From the NCBI GenBank assembly GCA_937924505.1, contig CALDSR010000013.1, positions 221,551 to 285,550 on the forward strand: a DNA stretch of 64,000 nt, written 5' to 3'. The stretch comes from an uncultured Granulosicoccus sp. (GTDB lineage: Bacteria > Pseudomonadota > Gammaproteobacteria > Granulosicoccales > Granulosicoccaceae). Position 1 is the stretch's first letter. The number at the start of each line of letters is the position of its first letter. The notes under the pieces are model-generated. The model searched no databases and was not told where the DNA came from. It was given only the letters and a program-made list of their open reading frames with translations. Positions 25,595 through 34,618 of the stretch are shown piece by piece. The position numbers were made by a program, and so were the translations under genes.

Positions 25595-26980
25595 ATGATG
25601 AAACAGACATTGGTAATTCTGGTGGTCGGCTTAAGCCCGGCTCTGGTTGGCGAACACACGCCGCATCTGCAAAAACTTAGCCGCCGTGGTGGTATCCGCC
25701 CACTGAAAGCCGTAACCCCAGCGGTCACATGTTCAGCCCAGTCAACTTTGTTGACCGGCCTGATGCCTTCTGAGCACGGCATAGTCGCCAATGGCTGGTA
25801 CTTTCGAGATTTATCTGAAGTTTGGCTATGGCGTCAATCGAACCGCCTTGTCGCGGGCGAGAAAATTTGGGAAGCAGGCAAGGCGCGTGATGCGACGTTC
25901 ACTTGCGCCAAAATGTTCTGGTGGTACAACATGTACTCGACCGCCGACTGGAGCGCTACGCCCAGGCCCATGTACCCCGCAGACGGACGAAAAATTCCCG
26001 ACCACTATAGCTATCCCGCTGGATTGCACGACGAACTCGATGAAAAATTCGGGCAGTTCCCCCTGTTCAAATTCTGGGGCCCCATGGCGGATATCACCTC
26101 CAGTCGCTGGATCAGTGACGCCACACGGCATGTCATGGACACCCGTAACCCAACCCTGACGCTAACTTATCTGCCACATCTTGACTACAACCTGCAACGC
26201 CTGGGTCCTGATCTGGAACATCCGAAAATCCAGAGCGATCTGCGCGAGGTGGATGAACTATGCGGTGAATTGATTGATGCCGCCAACAAGCAAAAGCAAA
26301 ACATCATTATCGTATCCGAGTACGGAATCACACAAGTGAGCGATGCCATACACATTAATCGTGCACTGCGAGAGGCCGGGCTCATTCAAGTTCGTAATGA
26401 GCAAGGCCGGGAACAATTTGATGCAGGGGCTTCTGATGCCTTCGCGGTAGCTGATCATCAAATCGCACATGTGTACGTCAACAACCTCGAGAAGCTCGCG
26501 CAAACACGAGCTCTACTCGAAAAGCTTGATGGCGTTGAGCATGTGCTAGACGATGCAGGCAAGAAGTCCTGGGGATTGGATCATGAGAGATCCGGTGAAC
26601 TGGTGGCTATAGCCAAAGCAGACCGCTGGTTCAGCTACTACTATTGGTTGAATGATAAGCGTGCGCCCGATTACGCGCGTACCGTTGATATCCATCGCAA
26701 ACCAGGTTACGACCCGGTTGAGCTCTTTATTGACCCCGAAATCAAGCACCCGATGCTGGCCGTTGGCTCACGGCTGGCGCGGAGAAAACTCGGCTTGCGT
26801 AATTTGCTTGATGTCATTTCCCTGAAAGACACCAAACAAGTTAAAGGCTCGCACGGTCGCCCAACCGATGATCCAGATCACGGACCCTTGGTGATCAGTT
26901 CCGAAGCCGGCTTGTTGCCGGATGGAGAAATTGAATCCACCGCATTCAAGGAGTTGGTGCTACGGCACGTGTTCGAGTAA
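25595..26980 (+). CDS. eboF: EboF-like, alkaline phosphatase/nucleotide pyrophosphatase superfamily
   Basis: 461 residues, no signal peptide. Family landmarks are VILVVGLSPALVGEHTPHL, the nucleophile region AVTPAVTCSAQSTLLTG with Thr in VTC, SEHGIVANGWYFRD, EVWLWRQSN, KMFWWYNMYSTADWS, YLPHLDYNLQRLGPD, IIVSEYGIT and FAVADHQIAHVYV; the late GSHGRPTDDPDHGP gives further His/Asp ligands. It is predicted to cleave a phosphodiester or pyrophosphate. The N-terminal metal Asp usual in the superfamily (iDGl) is replaced, reading VVGLSP. Plus strand, divergent from eboE and convergent with idi, so transcribed separately from the other ebo genes here. Confidence 0.85.
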   Translation: MMKQTLVILVVGLSPALVGEHTPHLQKLSRRGGIRPLKAVTPAVTCSAQSTLLTGLMPSEHGIVANGWYFRDLSEVWLWRQSNRLVAGEKIWEAGKARDATFTCAKMFWWYNMYSTADWSATPRPMYPADGRKIPDHYSYPAGLHDELDEKFGQFPLFKFWGPMADITSSRWISDATRHVMDTRNPTLTLTYLPHLDYNLQRLGPDLEHPKIQSDLREVDELCGELIDAANKQKQNIIIVSEYGITQVSDAIHINRALREAGLIQVRNEQGREQFDAGASDAFAVADHQIAHVYVNNLEKLAQTRALLEKLDGVEHVLDDAGKKSWGLDHERSGELVAIAKADRWFSYYYWLNDKRAPDYARTVDIHRKPGYDPVELFIDPEIKHPMLAVGSRLARRKLGLRNLLDVISLKDTKQVKGSHGRPTDDPDHGPLVISSEAGLLPDGEIESTAFKELVLRHVFE

Positions 26981-27014
26981 ATACTCAATCAGATTACAAA
27001 AAAATTCTCATGAG

Positions 27015-27587
27015 TCATTGGTAGATAAGCGCATCAAACATCGATCGATGTTTGGCCATGTATATCTTGAACCAGACTGAAAACAGCTCTGGTTGACTGG
27101 ATATTTTTTCCAGTATTTCAGGAATGGTCAACCATTGGGTAGCGGAGACCTCATCAGGATTAAATTCCGCTGGTAATACAGCTGCTTCAAGGTTGCCGTA
27201 AAAGCAATGTACATGTTCGTTTTCGTACAGTGTGCCAACGCGTGCAGCGTAGTCGATACGACCAAATTCTCTCAGGGGCACTTCCCAGCCCAACTCTTCT
27301 TGCAAGCGTCTACCAGCACATATCTGTGCATCCTCATTCCAGCGCGGGTGGGAGCAGACAGTGTTAGCCCACAGGCCACCCGAATGGTATTTTGTGTCAG
27401 CACGTTTTTGAAGTAATAAACGCTGGCCATGGAATACGAAAATGGAAATTGCCACATGCGGTACATTGCGCACGTGGGCATCAAGTTTTTCTATGGGATA
27501 ACGCTCGCGAGATTTATCGTCACCGATGCCAGTGATCAGCTCCCGCAAGTTGTTATCTATGACAGCCGTACTCGTACGAGTCCTCAT
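27015..27587 (-). CDS. idi: Isopentenyl-diphosphate delta-isomerase, type I
   Basis: 190 residues. A Nudix-fold IDI with the catalytic Cys in LWANTVCSHPRWNEDA, the Glu-containing active-site motif in YENEHVHCFYG, RRLQEELGWEVP in the Nudix helix position, LLLQKRADTKYHSGG and the C-terminal PELFSVWFKIYM. It interconverts isopentenyl and dimethylallyl diphosphate in the cytoplasm. It starts 7 nt after eboB and is thus the last gene of the eboD-eboA-eboB-idi unit. Bacteria using only the MEP pathway do not strictly need this enzyme, so its place inside an ebo operon suggests that it tunes prenyl diphosphate supply for EboC; this link is inference. Confidence 0.93.
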   Translation of the reverse strand: MRTRTSTAVIDNNLRELITGIGDDKSRERYPIEKLDAHVRNVPHVAISIFVFHGQRLLLQKRADTKYHSGGLWANTVCSHPRWNEDAQICAGRRLQEELGWEVPLREFGRIDYAARVGTLYENEHVHCFYGNLEAAVLPAEFNPDEVSATQWLTIPEILEKISSQPELFSVWFKIYMAKHRSMFDALIYQ

Positions 27588-27594
27588 TCCGTCA

Positions 27595-28521
27595 TTACTC
27601 GATGATCAGATTGTTTACATTACGTTTGTTGGCTGGCTCTTCCACCAATGGCTCACGACCGCCACGTAAGATAGAATTACCCTCATATACATTTCGCTGG
27701 TCGACAGCAGGCGGATCCAGCCAGTCGTTCTCGTGCATCTGACCACTCTGCCCATAGGCGTCAAGAGCATTCTGATAGCAGACCAACCTGACATGCTCTT
27801 CGGGAATACCCCGTTGCAATGCAAGCGCTGCTGTTTTTGCGACACCTAGTGGTTCAGAAATTCCCCAGTCACAGGCGGAATCGACCATTATTTTCTGCGC
27901 ACCATATTCAGCCAGAATATCCACCATCCGTTCATTACCCATCTTGGTTGATGGATAGATGGAGAATGCGGCCCAATAGCCACGATCGAGCACTTCTCGC
28001 ACCGTTTCTTCATTGTTGTGATCGACAATGATTTTCCCTGGATCCATACCGTGTTCTTCGCACACATCCATTGATCGGCTTGTGCCACGTTTCTTGTCTC
28101 GATGCGGTGTATGAATCATGACGGGTAAATCGAGCTCTTTCGCCAGTTCCAACTGTTGCCGAAAATAACGATCCTCCAATTCCGTTTGTTCGTCGTAGCC
28201 AATTTCGCCAATCGCGACAACCCCCTCCTTGAGTGCAAATCGCGGCAGAATTTCCATAACGGCCTCTGCCAATTCTTCATTGTTTGCCTCCTTTGAATTG
28301 AGGCCGATTGTGCAATAGTGTCGAATGCCGAATTGACCGGCTCGGAACCGCTCAAACCCCAGAATCGCTGATAAATAATCGGTATAGGTAGCCACATGCG
28401 TGCGGGGTTGACCGATCCAGAAGGCCGGTTCTATCACCGCCACTACACCTGACTTGGCCATGGCCTCGTAGTCGTCGGTTGTGCGCGAAATCATGTGCGC
28501 ATGAGGATCAATAAACATCAT
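27595..28521 (-). CDS. eboB: EboB, TatD-like metal-dependent hydrolase
   Basis: 308 residues, TIM-barrel amidohydrolase of the TatD type. Metal ligands: IDPHAHM (HxH), AIGEIGYDEQT (Glu), MIHTPHRDK (His), IVDHNNEETV (His) and KIMVDSACDWG (Asp). The set is complete, so an active two-metal hydrolase is expected. The tail after NALDAYGQSGQM (DWLDPPAVDQRNVYEGNSIL) is characteristic of the Ebo branch rather than TatD itself. Its start codon overlaps the eboA stop by 4 nt (ATGA), so it is translationally coupled to eboA. The reaction is unknown. Confidence 0.88.
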   Translation of the reverse strand: MMFIDPHAHMISRTTDDYEAMAKSGVVAVIEPAFWIGQPRTHVATYTDYLSAILGFERFRAGQFGIRHYCTIGLNSKEANNEELAEAVMEILPRFALKEGVVAIGEIGYDEQTELEDRYFRQQLELAKELDLPVMIHTPHRDKKRGTSRSMDVCEEHGMDPGKIIVDHNNEETVREVLDRGYWAAFSIYPSTKMGNERMVDILAEYGAQKIMVDSACDWGISEPLGVAKTAALALQRGIPEEHVRLVCYQNALDAYGQSGQMHENDWLDPPAVDQRNVYEGNSILRGGREPLVEEPANKRNVNNLIIE

Positions 28522-29435
28522 GTGGTTTCTCCATTCGTTCGGGTTCTGTCTGCAGAACCGCCGACGGAATCACCGAGCATGTCCCACGTCAGCTCACCCT
28601 TTGCGATGGCAGCTGATTCATCTGGAAAACGACTGAGTAAGTCAGACGCTATGGGATCGGAACATTGTGACAAGGCCAGCAGCGCCGCCAGACGCTCAAT
28701 CTCGCTAGAAGATTCGGTAACACGGCGTAAATCGTCAATCATCTCCGTTGTAGCGAACGGTCCCACACACCGCCAGAGTTCTGGTGTAACCGCCCGATTA
28801 GCCGCCCAGCGCTCATGCGCGTAGTCACAGAGTATGCGGGCCAGTTCTGCATTGGCACGTTCGTCCAAGCCTTGAATAGGCGCCAGAGTACTGTCGATGA
28901 ACAGCGCCTTCAAAACCATATGATTCCAACGGTTTTGATCAAAATGGTCACGCGGATACGAATTGTGGTGGGCAATAGCTTCAAACACTGCTCGTATATT
29001 GGTGCGCAAGCCTTCACCTATCTGAGCATCCAATTCGGCACTGTGCGGGTAAAACGCGATACCGCGATAGAACGTTATCGATTCATTCAAATCAGCAGTT
29101 CGACACAGATCTTTGAACAGGCAAGCAAATGCTTTCTCATCTTGCTCGGCAACTATGTTTAACATGAGAATGCGTGCAGCGGTTTCAACCGTCCATTCCC
29201 GAGTGTCCCAAACGCGATTGCTGTCACGACGTGCAGCGTCTATTTCGGCTTCAGATAAATTCAAATCAGCTCGACCGAGCTTACGCGGAACCAAACCCAG
29301 CGATATATGCAGATCGCGAACAGCGCCAGATTCTCGGAGCAGGGTCAGACGTGATTGCAACCACCGCCAATTGTCATTGGACAGGCGAGCTTGCAGCCAA
29401 AGTTCCAGAATTTTTGTTACGTTTTGAGACATCAC
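28518..29435 (-). CDS. eboA: EboA
   Basis: 305 residues, no signal peptide, mostly alpha-helical. It matches EboA domain proteins by its helical start (ILELWLQARLSNDNWRWL), ISLGLVPRKLGRADL, the segment WTVETAARILML, and the RGIAFYPHSAELDAQIGEGLRTN region with the conserved YP, followed by VFEAIAHHNSYPRDHFD, WNHMVLKALFI and LARILCDYAHERWAA. The repeated short helices look HEAT-like. No enzymatic motif is seen, and the function of EboA is not established in any organism. It lies 61 bp after eboD and overlaps eboB by 4 nt. Confidence 0.85.
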   Translation of the reverse strand: MMSQNVTKILELWLQARLSNDNWRWLQSRLTLLRESGAVRDLHISLGLVPRKLGRADLNLSEAEIDAARRDSNRVWDTREWTVETAARILMLNIVAEQDEKAFACLFKDLCRTADLNESITFYRGIAFYPHSAELDAQIGEGLRTNIRAVFEAIAHHNSYPRDHFDQNRWNHMVLKALFIDSTLAPIQGLDERANAELARILCDYAHERWAANRAVTPELWRCVGPFATTEMIDDLRRVTESSSEIERLAALLALSQCSDPIASDLLSRFPDESAAIAKGELTWDMLGDSVGGSADRTRTNGETT

Positions 29436-29496
29436 GCTCTGTCAAAAAATGACTGAATTACCAACAATAAGCCCGCCAGCATAGCGCGGATGGGCG

Positions 29497-30702
29497 TCAG
29501 GATCTATTACGCCGTTTCATCCATTCAATCGCTTGCCGGACATGGGACTCTTCCATGGCATGCACTTCAACCCCTTGCCCAAGACCTGCAAGCAGGGTAA
29601 TGGTCATTTCGCCACCGAGATGTTCGCGAAAATCACTGAGACCCTGCAACACTTCGAATCGGGCATGTGTGTTTTTGCTCTCCAGACTCGGATGCCAAAG
29701 CTTAAAACCGAGATGCTCGAGCAAAAAGCAGATACGCTCATCTGCCCCTGGCTCGAGAAGGCCACAAAGTACTGAATAACGTGCATCCAGTGCAATACCA
29801 ATCGCCACGGCTTCACCGTGCCGAAGGTGATAACGCGTGATGGTCTCCAAGCGATGCGCCGCCCAGTGGCCAAAGTCCAGCGGACGGGCGCTGCCCGTCT
29901 CGAAGGGATCTCCACCCTGCCCAATCTGTCGCATGTGCAACTCCGCACACCGCTTGATCATGTAGCTCATTGCAGAGCGCTCGAACAGAGCCAGTTCATC
30001 AGCATGATGCTCAAGCCAGGCATAGAAATCAGCGTCTCGGATCAAGGCGACCTTGACCGCTTCCGCCATGCCTGCAATTTTGTCTCGCTCAGGCAAGCAT
30101 TCAATAAAATCGTAATCATTGAGCACAGCGAAAGGTGGCGCGAATGTACCTACATAATTCTTTTGCCCAAAGAGGTTCACGCTATTCTTGACCCCTACGC
30201 CAGAGTCGTTTTGCGATAGCACCGTCGTCGGTATTCGCACATGCCGAATACCTCGATGCGAGGTTGCAGCCACCAGCCCAACCGCATCGAGCAATGCGCC
30301 ACCACCAATACCCACAACATAGGAGTGGCGATCGATATGTTCGTCTGACAGAGCCTTTTGCATTTGCTCGATGAAATGCAGATCGGATTTTATTTGTTCA
30401 CCAGATGGCATGCATATCGGTGGCACAACCAGCTCGATTTGTCGCGAATAGGCTTGTGCATACTGATCAATGGCATCGAGCAAACCCGGCATGGCTTTGA
30501 CAACCCCATCATCCACGAAAACTATCATGCGATGGCGCTTGTCAGCCTCCAGATGGCAAAGCGTATCGCGCAGTACCGGATTGTCGGATTTGAACAGGCC
30601 ATTGGTAAAACAAACCGGAAAAGCGTAGCTGACTGTAAATTGCTGCCAACTGGTTTCGGTTTCGACGTGGGCGGGATCCTGAATCGGGTCCATTGAAATC
30701 AT
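29497..30702 (-). CDS. eboD: EboD, dehydroquinate synthase-like sugar phosphate cyclase
   Basis: 401 residues. NAD-binding VVGIGGGALLDAVGLVA, substrate and metal loop RIPTTVLSQNDSGVGVKNSVN, VLNDYDFIECLPERDKIAGMAE, and the zinc ligands in RPLDFGHWAAHRLE and LRHGEAVAIGIALD match the 3-dehydroquinate synthase/sugar phosphate cyclase superfamily. The asparagine-rich VKNSVN loop and long N-terminal extension (about 40 residues before the fold) set it apart from housekeeping AroB and match EboD. It would cyclise a sugar phosphate, but the product is unknown. Alternative start at the second ATG three codons in. First gene of the eboD-A-B-idi unit, with an inverted repeat 27 bp upstream. Confidence 0.88.
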   Translation of the reverse strand: MISMDPIQDPAHVETETSWQQFTVSYAFPVCFTNGLFKSDNPVLRDTLCHLEADKRHRMIVFVDDGVVKAMPGLLDAIDQYAQAYSRQIELVVPPICMPSGEQIKSDLHFIEQMQKALSDEHIDRHSYVVGIGGGALLDAVGLVAATSHRGIRHVRIPTTVLSQNDSGVGVKNSVNLFGQKNYVGTFAPPFAVLNDYDFIECLPERDKIAGMAEAVKVALIRDADFYAWLEHHADELALFERSAMSYMIKRCAELHMRQIGQGGDPFETGSARPLDFGHWAAHRLETITRYHLRHGEAVAIGIALDARYSVLCGLLEPGADERICFLLEHLGFKLWHPSLESKNTHARFEVLQGLSDFREHLGGEMTITLLAGLGQGVEVHAMEESHVRQAIEWMKRRNRS

Positions 30703-30728
30703 TGCAGTTTTAGGTTCGAATCGCTCAT

Positions 30729-30756
30729 CGCTGACTTATATTTGTTTAAGTCAGCG
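30729..30756. promoter_or_regulatory. Perfect 10-bp inverted repeat upstream of eboD
   Basis: CGCTGACTTA (30729-30738) and TAAGTCAGCG (30747-30756) are perfect reverse complements separated by 8 nt. The dyad ends 27 bp before the eboD start codon. It could be a repressor operator or a hairpin in the 5' leader; there is no U-tract, so a terminator is unlikely. Confidence 0.6.
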
Positions 30757-31021
30757 TAGTCATTCTGATTTTATAAAATTCTCTGAGGATCAATATTTAC
30801 TACATGCCGATCCCGCAAGCAATAGGCAGCGTCCTCAATTGAGACAATGATAGTACTCTGACAGCCGCTTCTGTCAAAGTCAGTTCGCCATGCGTATTCA
30901 TGGATGGGGTGGCGTTCTATGTGTTCGAGGATACATATACAGAACAACACAAATGCCAAGATCTGGCGCAGGTTAAAAAAGAGACGTAGAGCTAAGGCCC
31001 AGGTTTGTATGGCGCCTGCGT
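30757..31021. other. Gene-free stretch between the ebo operon and the CDGSH gene
   Basis: An 84-codon minus-strand frame with a TTG start overlaps the CDGSH stop but has no recognisable content. Apart from the eboD dyad next to it, I see nothing. Confidence 0.4.
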
Positions 31022-31264
31022 TCAAGCACCCAATTTCTTATGAGTCCCATCGCAATAGGGAAGCTTAGCGCTTTGCTTACATTGACACAGATACGCATCT
31101 CCACTTTTCTCAGCGGTAAATACCGTTGGCGAAAAAGTACTGCCCTTATGCGAACCATCACAGAACGGTTGTTTAGCTGACTTTCCGCAGCTGCAGAAAA
31201 AATACTTCTCCCCTTCAACGAGCTCGACTACTGCAGGCTTTTTATCTGCAATTTCTGCTTTCAT
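31022..31264 (-). CDS. CDGSH iron-sulfur protein, double domain
   Basis: 80 residues with two tandem CDGSH-type [2Fe-2S] motifs: FCSCGKSAKQPFCDGSH and LCQCKQSAKLPYCDGTH, each with the 3Cys-1His ligand set. Both are complete. This matches the Miner2-like bacterial tandem form. The small cytoplasmic redox protein has no assigned partner; no iron-sulfur assembly gene is nearby. Its start is the ATG at 31264. Confidence 0.93.
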   Translation of the reverse strand: MKAEIADKKPAVVELVEGEKYFFCSCGKSAKQPFCDGSHKGSTFSPTVFTAEKSGDAYLCQCKQSAKLPYCDGTHKKLGA

Positions 31265-31559
31265 GGTGTTTGGTTCCGGTTAGTGAATACCCCTCACAAT
31301 AACCTGTCACAGACAATACGACAACCAAAGGCGTGATGAAACAGGGAGAAACCGCAACGTTTGAAAATTCAAGCTATCGAACTTGTTTGTTCGAAATACG
31401 GAACAAACCATAAATAGAGATGCACCCCTTGTAATGCCAGCTTCCATCGTTACTTAGCGTGAGACCACTCGACCCGACCGGCGCCGATTTGAACCGGCAA
31501 CGGCCGGAATTGTCATAGTATCGATGTGTTCGAGAATATCCGGCTCACGAGAAGACCCA

Positions 31560-32954
31560 ATGACGTTTCGTATTATCGCGAGATTACCACGACCACTTGC
31601 TGCTTACCTACTCGCCTTGTCGATACTATCTGGCTTTGGCCACGCCACTGACAACTCAAATGAGAAGATTGCTGATCTAAGCCTGCAACTCTTTGCAACC
31701 CAAGGACTCGCGAAAGCGTCAATCGCTGCAGAGCTTGCCGCTTTCAATGACAAGAGCCTGATCCCGACCCTGGTACTTGCCATGCGCTGGACGGGATCAA
31801 ATATTCATGTCGCTCGCGCCTTGACCGAGCTCACTGGAGAAGAAATAACCACCTGGCACGATGCCTACGAATGGCAAGAGCGCCATCCAGAGATTATCCC
31901 CCATGCAAGCTATAAAACCCTGAAGCTCAGATTTTTAGGCAATACTGATGCACGATTCAAAACCCTGTTTGCCGACCCGCATGGTTTACCTGAGAATATG
32001 CGCATCAGGCTTGAGGAAATCGTCTGGGGTGGTGTGCAGTTTGATGGTATTCCATCATTGGATTACGCCACCATGGTAAAGGCCCCTGAGGCTGATTACC
32101 TGCTCGAAACGGATCTCGTATTCGGTATCGAAATCAACGGCGATGCACGCGCTTATCCATTGCGAATAATGGGTTGGCACGAGATGGCCAACGATGTGAT
32201 TGGTGGCGTACCAGTTGCTCTGGCTTATTGTACGTTGTGCGGCAGTGGTATCTTGTACGAGACTTTGCTTGAAGGCTTTGATGAGCCCCTGGCATTCGGT
32301 TCATCCGGCCTGCTCTACCGCTCCAACAAATTGATGTTTGACCGTGCGACCAATAGTTTGTGGAATCAGTTCAGTGGTGAACCTGTGGTAGGTTCACTAG
32401 CCAGCAGCGATATAAAACTGAAGGTCAGGCCCATAGCAATCACCACCTGGGAATCCTGGCGCAAACTACATGAAAGCACCACAGTGCTGTCATTGCAGAC
32501 CGGCTATATTCGTAATTACAGCTCAGGGTTTGTCTACCAGGATTATTTTTCCAGCCCCGACTTGATGTTTCCTGCCATCATTAAAGATGAAAATCAGGCA
32601 TTGCGAAAAGACTATATTTTCGGTGTCAGGAGTGTTGCATCCAGTAAAGCATGGCCTTTGTCTGCCTTCTCAAATGAGCCACTTATTAATGACAAGGTAG
32701 GGAACCTGTCTATCGTACTAATAGGAGACGCGACGACGCGTACTGTTCGTGCCTATGAACGTGAAGAAGGTGAGGTATTTTCCGTGTCAGCCACCGGGGA
32801 AATCACCACGCATAACTTGCAATGGAAATTAGATGAGCAATTTCTCGTCTCAAGCGATGGCCGACAAAAACGCGCAAGACTCCCTGGACATATATCCTAC
32901 TGGTTCGCTTGGGAGAATTTTATGGGTGTGAAAAGCGAGCTGTACCAACCTTGA
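31560..32954 (+). CDS. DUF3179 domain protein, exported
   Basis: 464 residues from ATG 31560, preceded by GAGAAGAC; an upstream GTG would add 12 residues before the signal peptide. Signal peptide AAYLLALSILSGFGHA-T. The DUF3179 core is plain: VFGIEINGDARAYPLRIMGWHEMANDVIGG, VALAYCTLCGSGILYE with its CxxC-like Cys pair, LAFGSSGLLYRSNKLMFDR, SLWNQFSGEPV, and LLSLQTGYIRNY-type tail. The first 150 residues are a helical HEAT-like region found in a subset of the family. Function unknown; periplasmic or surface-exposed. Stands alone, convergent with the LpxR gene. Confidence 0.87.
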   Translation: MTFRIIARLPRPLAAYLLALSILSGFGHATDNSNEKIADLSLQLFATQGLAKASIAAELAAFNDKSLIPTLVLAMRWTGSNIHVARALTELTGEEITTWHDAYEWQERHPEIIPHASYKTLKLRFLGNTDARFKTLFADPHGLPENMRIRLEEIVWGGVQFDGIPSLDYATMVKAPEADYLLETDLVFGIEINGDARAYPLRIMGWHEMANDVIGGVPVALAYCTLCGSGILYETLLEGFDEPLAFGSSGLLYRSNKLMFDRATNSLWNQFSGEPVVGSLASSDIKLKVRPIAITTWESWRKLHESTTVLSLQTGYIRNYSSGFVYQDYFSSPDLMFPAIIKDENQALRKDYIFGVRSVASSKAWPLSAFSNEPLINDKVGNLSIVLIGDATTRTVRAYEREEGEVFSVSATGEITTHNLQWKLDEQFLVSSDGRQKRARLPGHISYWFAWENFMGVKSELYQP

Positions 32955-33041
32955 TTTGCCAAGATCGAGGCACAGTACAGCGCGAGCGATTCACGGGGAA
33001 TTATGCCACGCTTCGACCGTTGCGCTTTATGACGTTGCGCC

Positions 33042-34217
33042 CTATAGAGAACGACTTATCACGAAGCCACCCCAGACAGGATTACGAGCCTGACCAACAT
33101 CGATCTCGGCAGAACGGGCTCTAATGAACATACCGAAACGGTAACCGCCACTGAGCTCGGTAAGAAAACCGGCCCAACCCTCAGCAACAATCGGATTTAG
33201 TTCGTCAAAATCGAAGGTAACTTCACTGTCGCGGAACTGGCCTTGCAATATGGCGTTATACAATCGGGCCTTGACGTTAAGACCCGCATACAAATAGGCC
33301 TCACGGTTGGAAGTCTTGGTGCTGCCATCAGGTGGGTTACCAATACTGATGTATTCAGCTGGGTGCGGATTGAAGGTATGCCATGGGCGTTCGAGACGAC
33401 CCCAGCGCATGCCAAAGCCTACGCTTGCATCAGTGGTAAAACCTACGCTCGCTTCCGAGTTAACAGTGAACTGCGTGCTTAGGCCTGGGCCACCGCCTTC
33501 AATCAACGTCTTTGCTACCGAAAATGAATAGCGCGCTGTTGGCTCACCACCGTCAGATATCTGGTTATCCCAACCTTCGGGTTCATCGCTACCGATGACC
33601 GTGTGAATTCCACTTTGCACCGAGTCCGCCAACCCTAATCCAATAAGCCCGAAGGTCAACACGGATTGGTACGAGATTTTTCGATCAGGCAACACGTGTT
33701 GGGCGGCGTTGGCCACAAAGAACAGACTGGCGTAAGGGTGATCATTCGGAATGGGTTCAGAGATAGTGATATCACTAGGGGTGAACAAAGTAAATCCGAA
33801 CTCGATGGTGTGCCGGGTCACATGATTTTGATTGATAAACAATCGCTCCAGACCTGTTAAACGAGTGACAGCACCTCTTGCGCGGTCCAGACCAAATAAC
33901 CAGTCACGGGTTCCGCCGCCAGTTATTGCCAGGGCAAGGCCACCGGTGTAATCCTGATCACGCCCACCGCCGGTGAGTAAGTCATTATCAACATTAAGCG
34001 ACCAGGCACCAATGCGGCGCGGCTGTTCCCCTGGCGCGGTTATCGCTGGTCGTGTTAGATCAAACTCGTTAGCGGATGTAATCTCCGCAGCCTGTACAAC
34101 ACTCGTTGACAGACAAACTGCAGCGGCTATGCCCAAAGCGCGGAGCGCCTTAGGATCAGTTAAAAAAATGCTTGAGCCGCGACGTGTTACCGATGGAGTA
34201 CGGATCATAGAGCTCAT
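33042..34217 (-). CDS. lpxR: LpxR-type lipid A deacylase (DUF2219)
   Basis: 391 residues from ATG 34217; the longer frame begins with TTG at 34250, and another ATG is at 34208. The signal peptide ends TSVVQA-AE. The LpxR core is visible: WSLNVDNDLLTGGGRDQDYTGG, with the Asn-Asp and calcium-binding Asp residues, HTIEFGFTLFTPSD, NDHPYASLFFVANA, and later IGNPPDGSTKTSN and GLNVKARLYNAILQG; it ends in an aromatic-containing beta-strand. Such calcium-dependent outer-membrane enzymes remove the 3'-acyloxyacyl group of lipid A. The window has a second, unrelated candidate deacylase at 2599-3291. Confidence 0.87.
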   Translation of the reverse strand: MSSMIRTPSVTRRGSSIFLTDPKALRALGIAAAVCLSTSVVQAAEITSANEFDLTRPAITAPGEQPRRIGAWSLNVDNDLLTGGGRDQDYTGGLALAITGGGTRDWLFGLDRARGAVTRLTGLERLFINQNHVTRHTIEFGFTLFTPSDITISEPIPNDHPYASLFFVANAAQHVLPDRKISYQSVLTFGLIGLGLADSVQSGIHTVIGSDEPEGWDNQISDGGEPTARYSFSVAKTLIEGGGPGLSTQFTVNSEASVGFTTDASVGFGMRWGRLERPWHTFNPHPAEYISIGNPPDGSTKTSNREAYLYAGLNVKARLYNAILQGQFRDSEVTFDFDELNPIVAEGWAGFLTELSGGYRFGMFIRARSAEIDVGQARNPVWGGFVISRSL

Positions 34218-34618
34218 TCTCAAAAACAAGGACCTTGTGACTGTACACAAAAGTTTAACAATTTATTACAAATTTCATACAGATAATTAAGACGGAAAAA
34301 TTGCCATCTATGGGCGGCCCGCCTTGAGTGCTAGGGAATATGCACTGCCAGGAGCGAGATCGTGTATGGCTCTCTATCACGCCATAGCCACTGACTATAC
34401 CGGCAGTATTTCACATAGCGATAATGTAGAAGTAGCCGTCACCATCCTTTTTCCAACAGCGCCAATTAATTGATCCTGCGGAAAGCCCGTTCAAATAGCC
34501 AATTTTGACAGGGAGTCTACATAGGCTGGTCACCACTGAAACTTAAAAGTGTTTCGAGGTCCTACCCTGTAATGAGACAGAAAATCCAGATGTGTACGAC
34601 CTTATGCTAACTTTGATC
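34218..34618. other. Gene-free stretch
   Basis: Divergent region between lpxR and the DUF4344 lipoprotein gene. No ORF or clear repeat is seen; promoters for both genes must lie here. Confidence 0.4.

Noticed and set aside
30771..31025. 84-codon minus-strand frame overlapping the CDGSH stop
   Set aside because: TTG start, no ribosome site and no family features. The 4-nt overlap alone is not enough.
31476..31507. tRNA-like T-arm on the minus strand (GGTTCAAATC between GC-rich arms)
   Set aside because: No matching acceptor stem, anticodon arm or 5' half lies at the right distance, and the loop has eight bases. It could be a tRNA relic but is not a gene.
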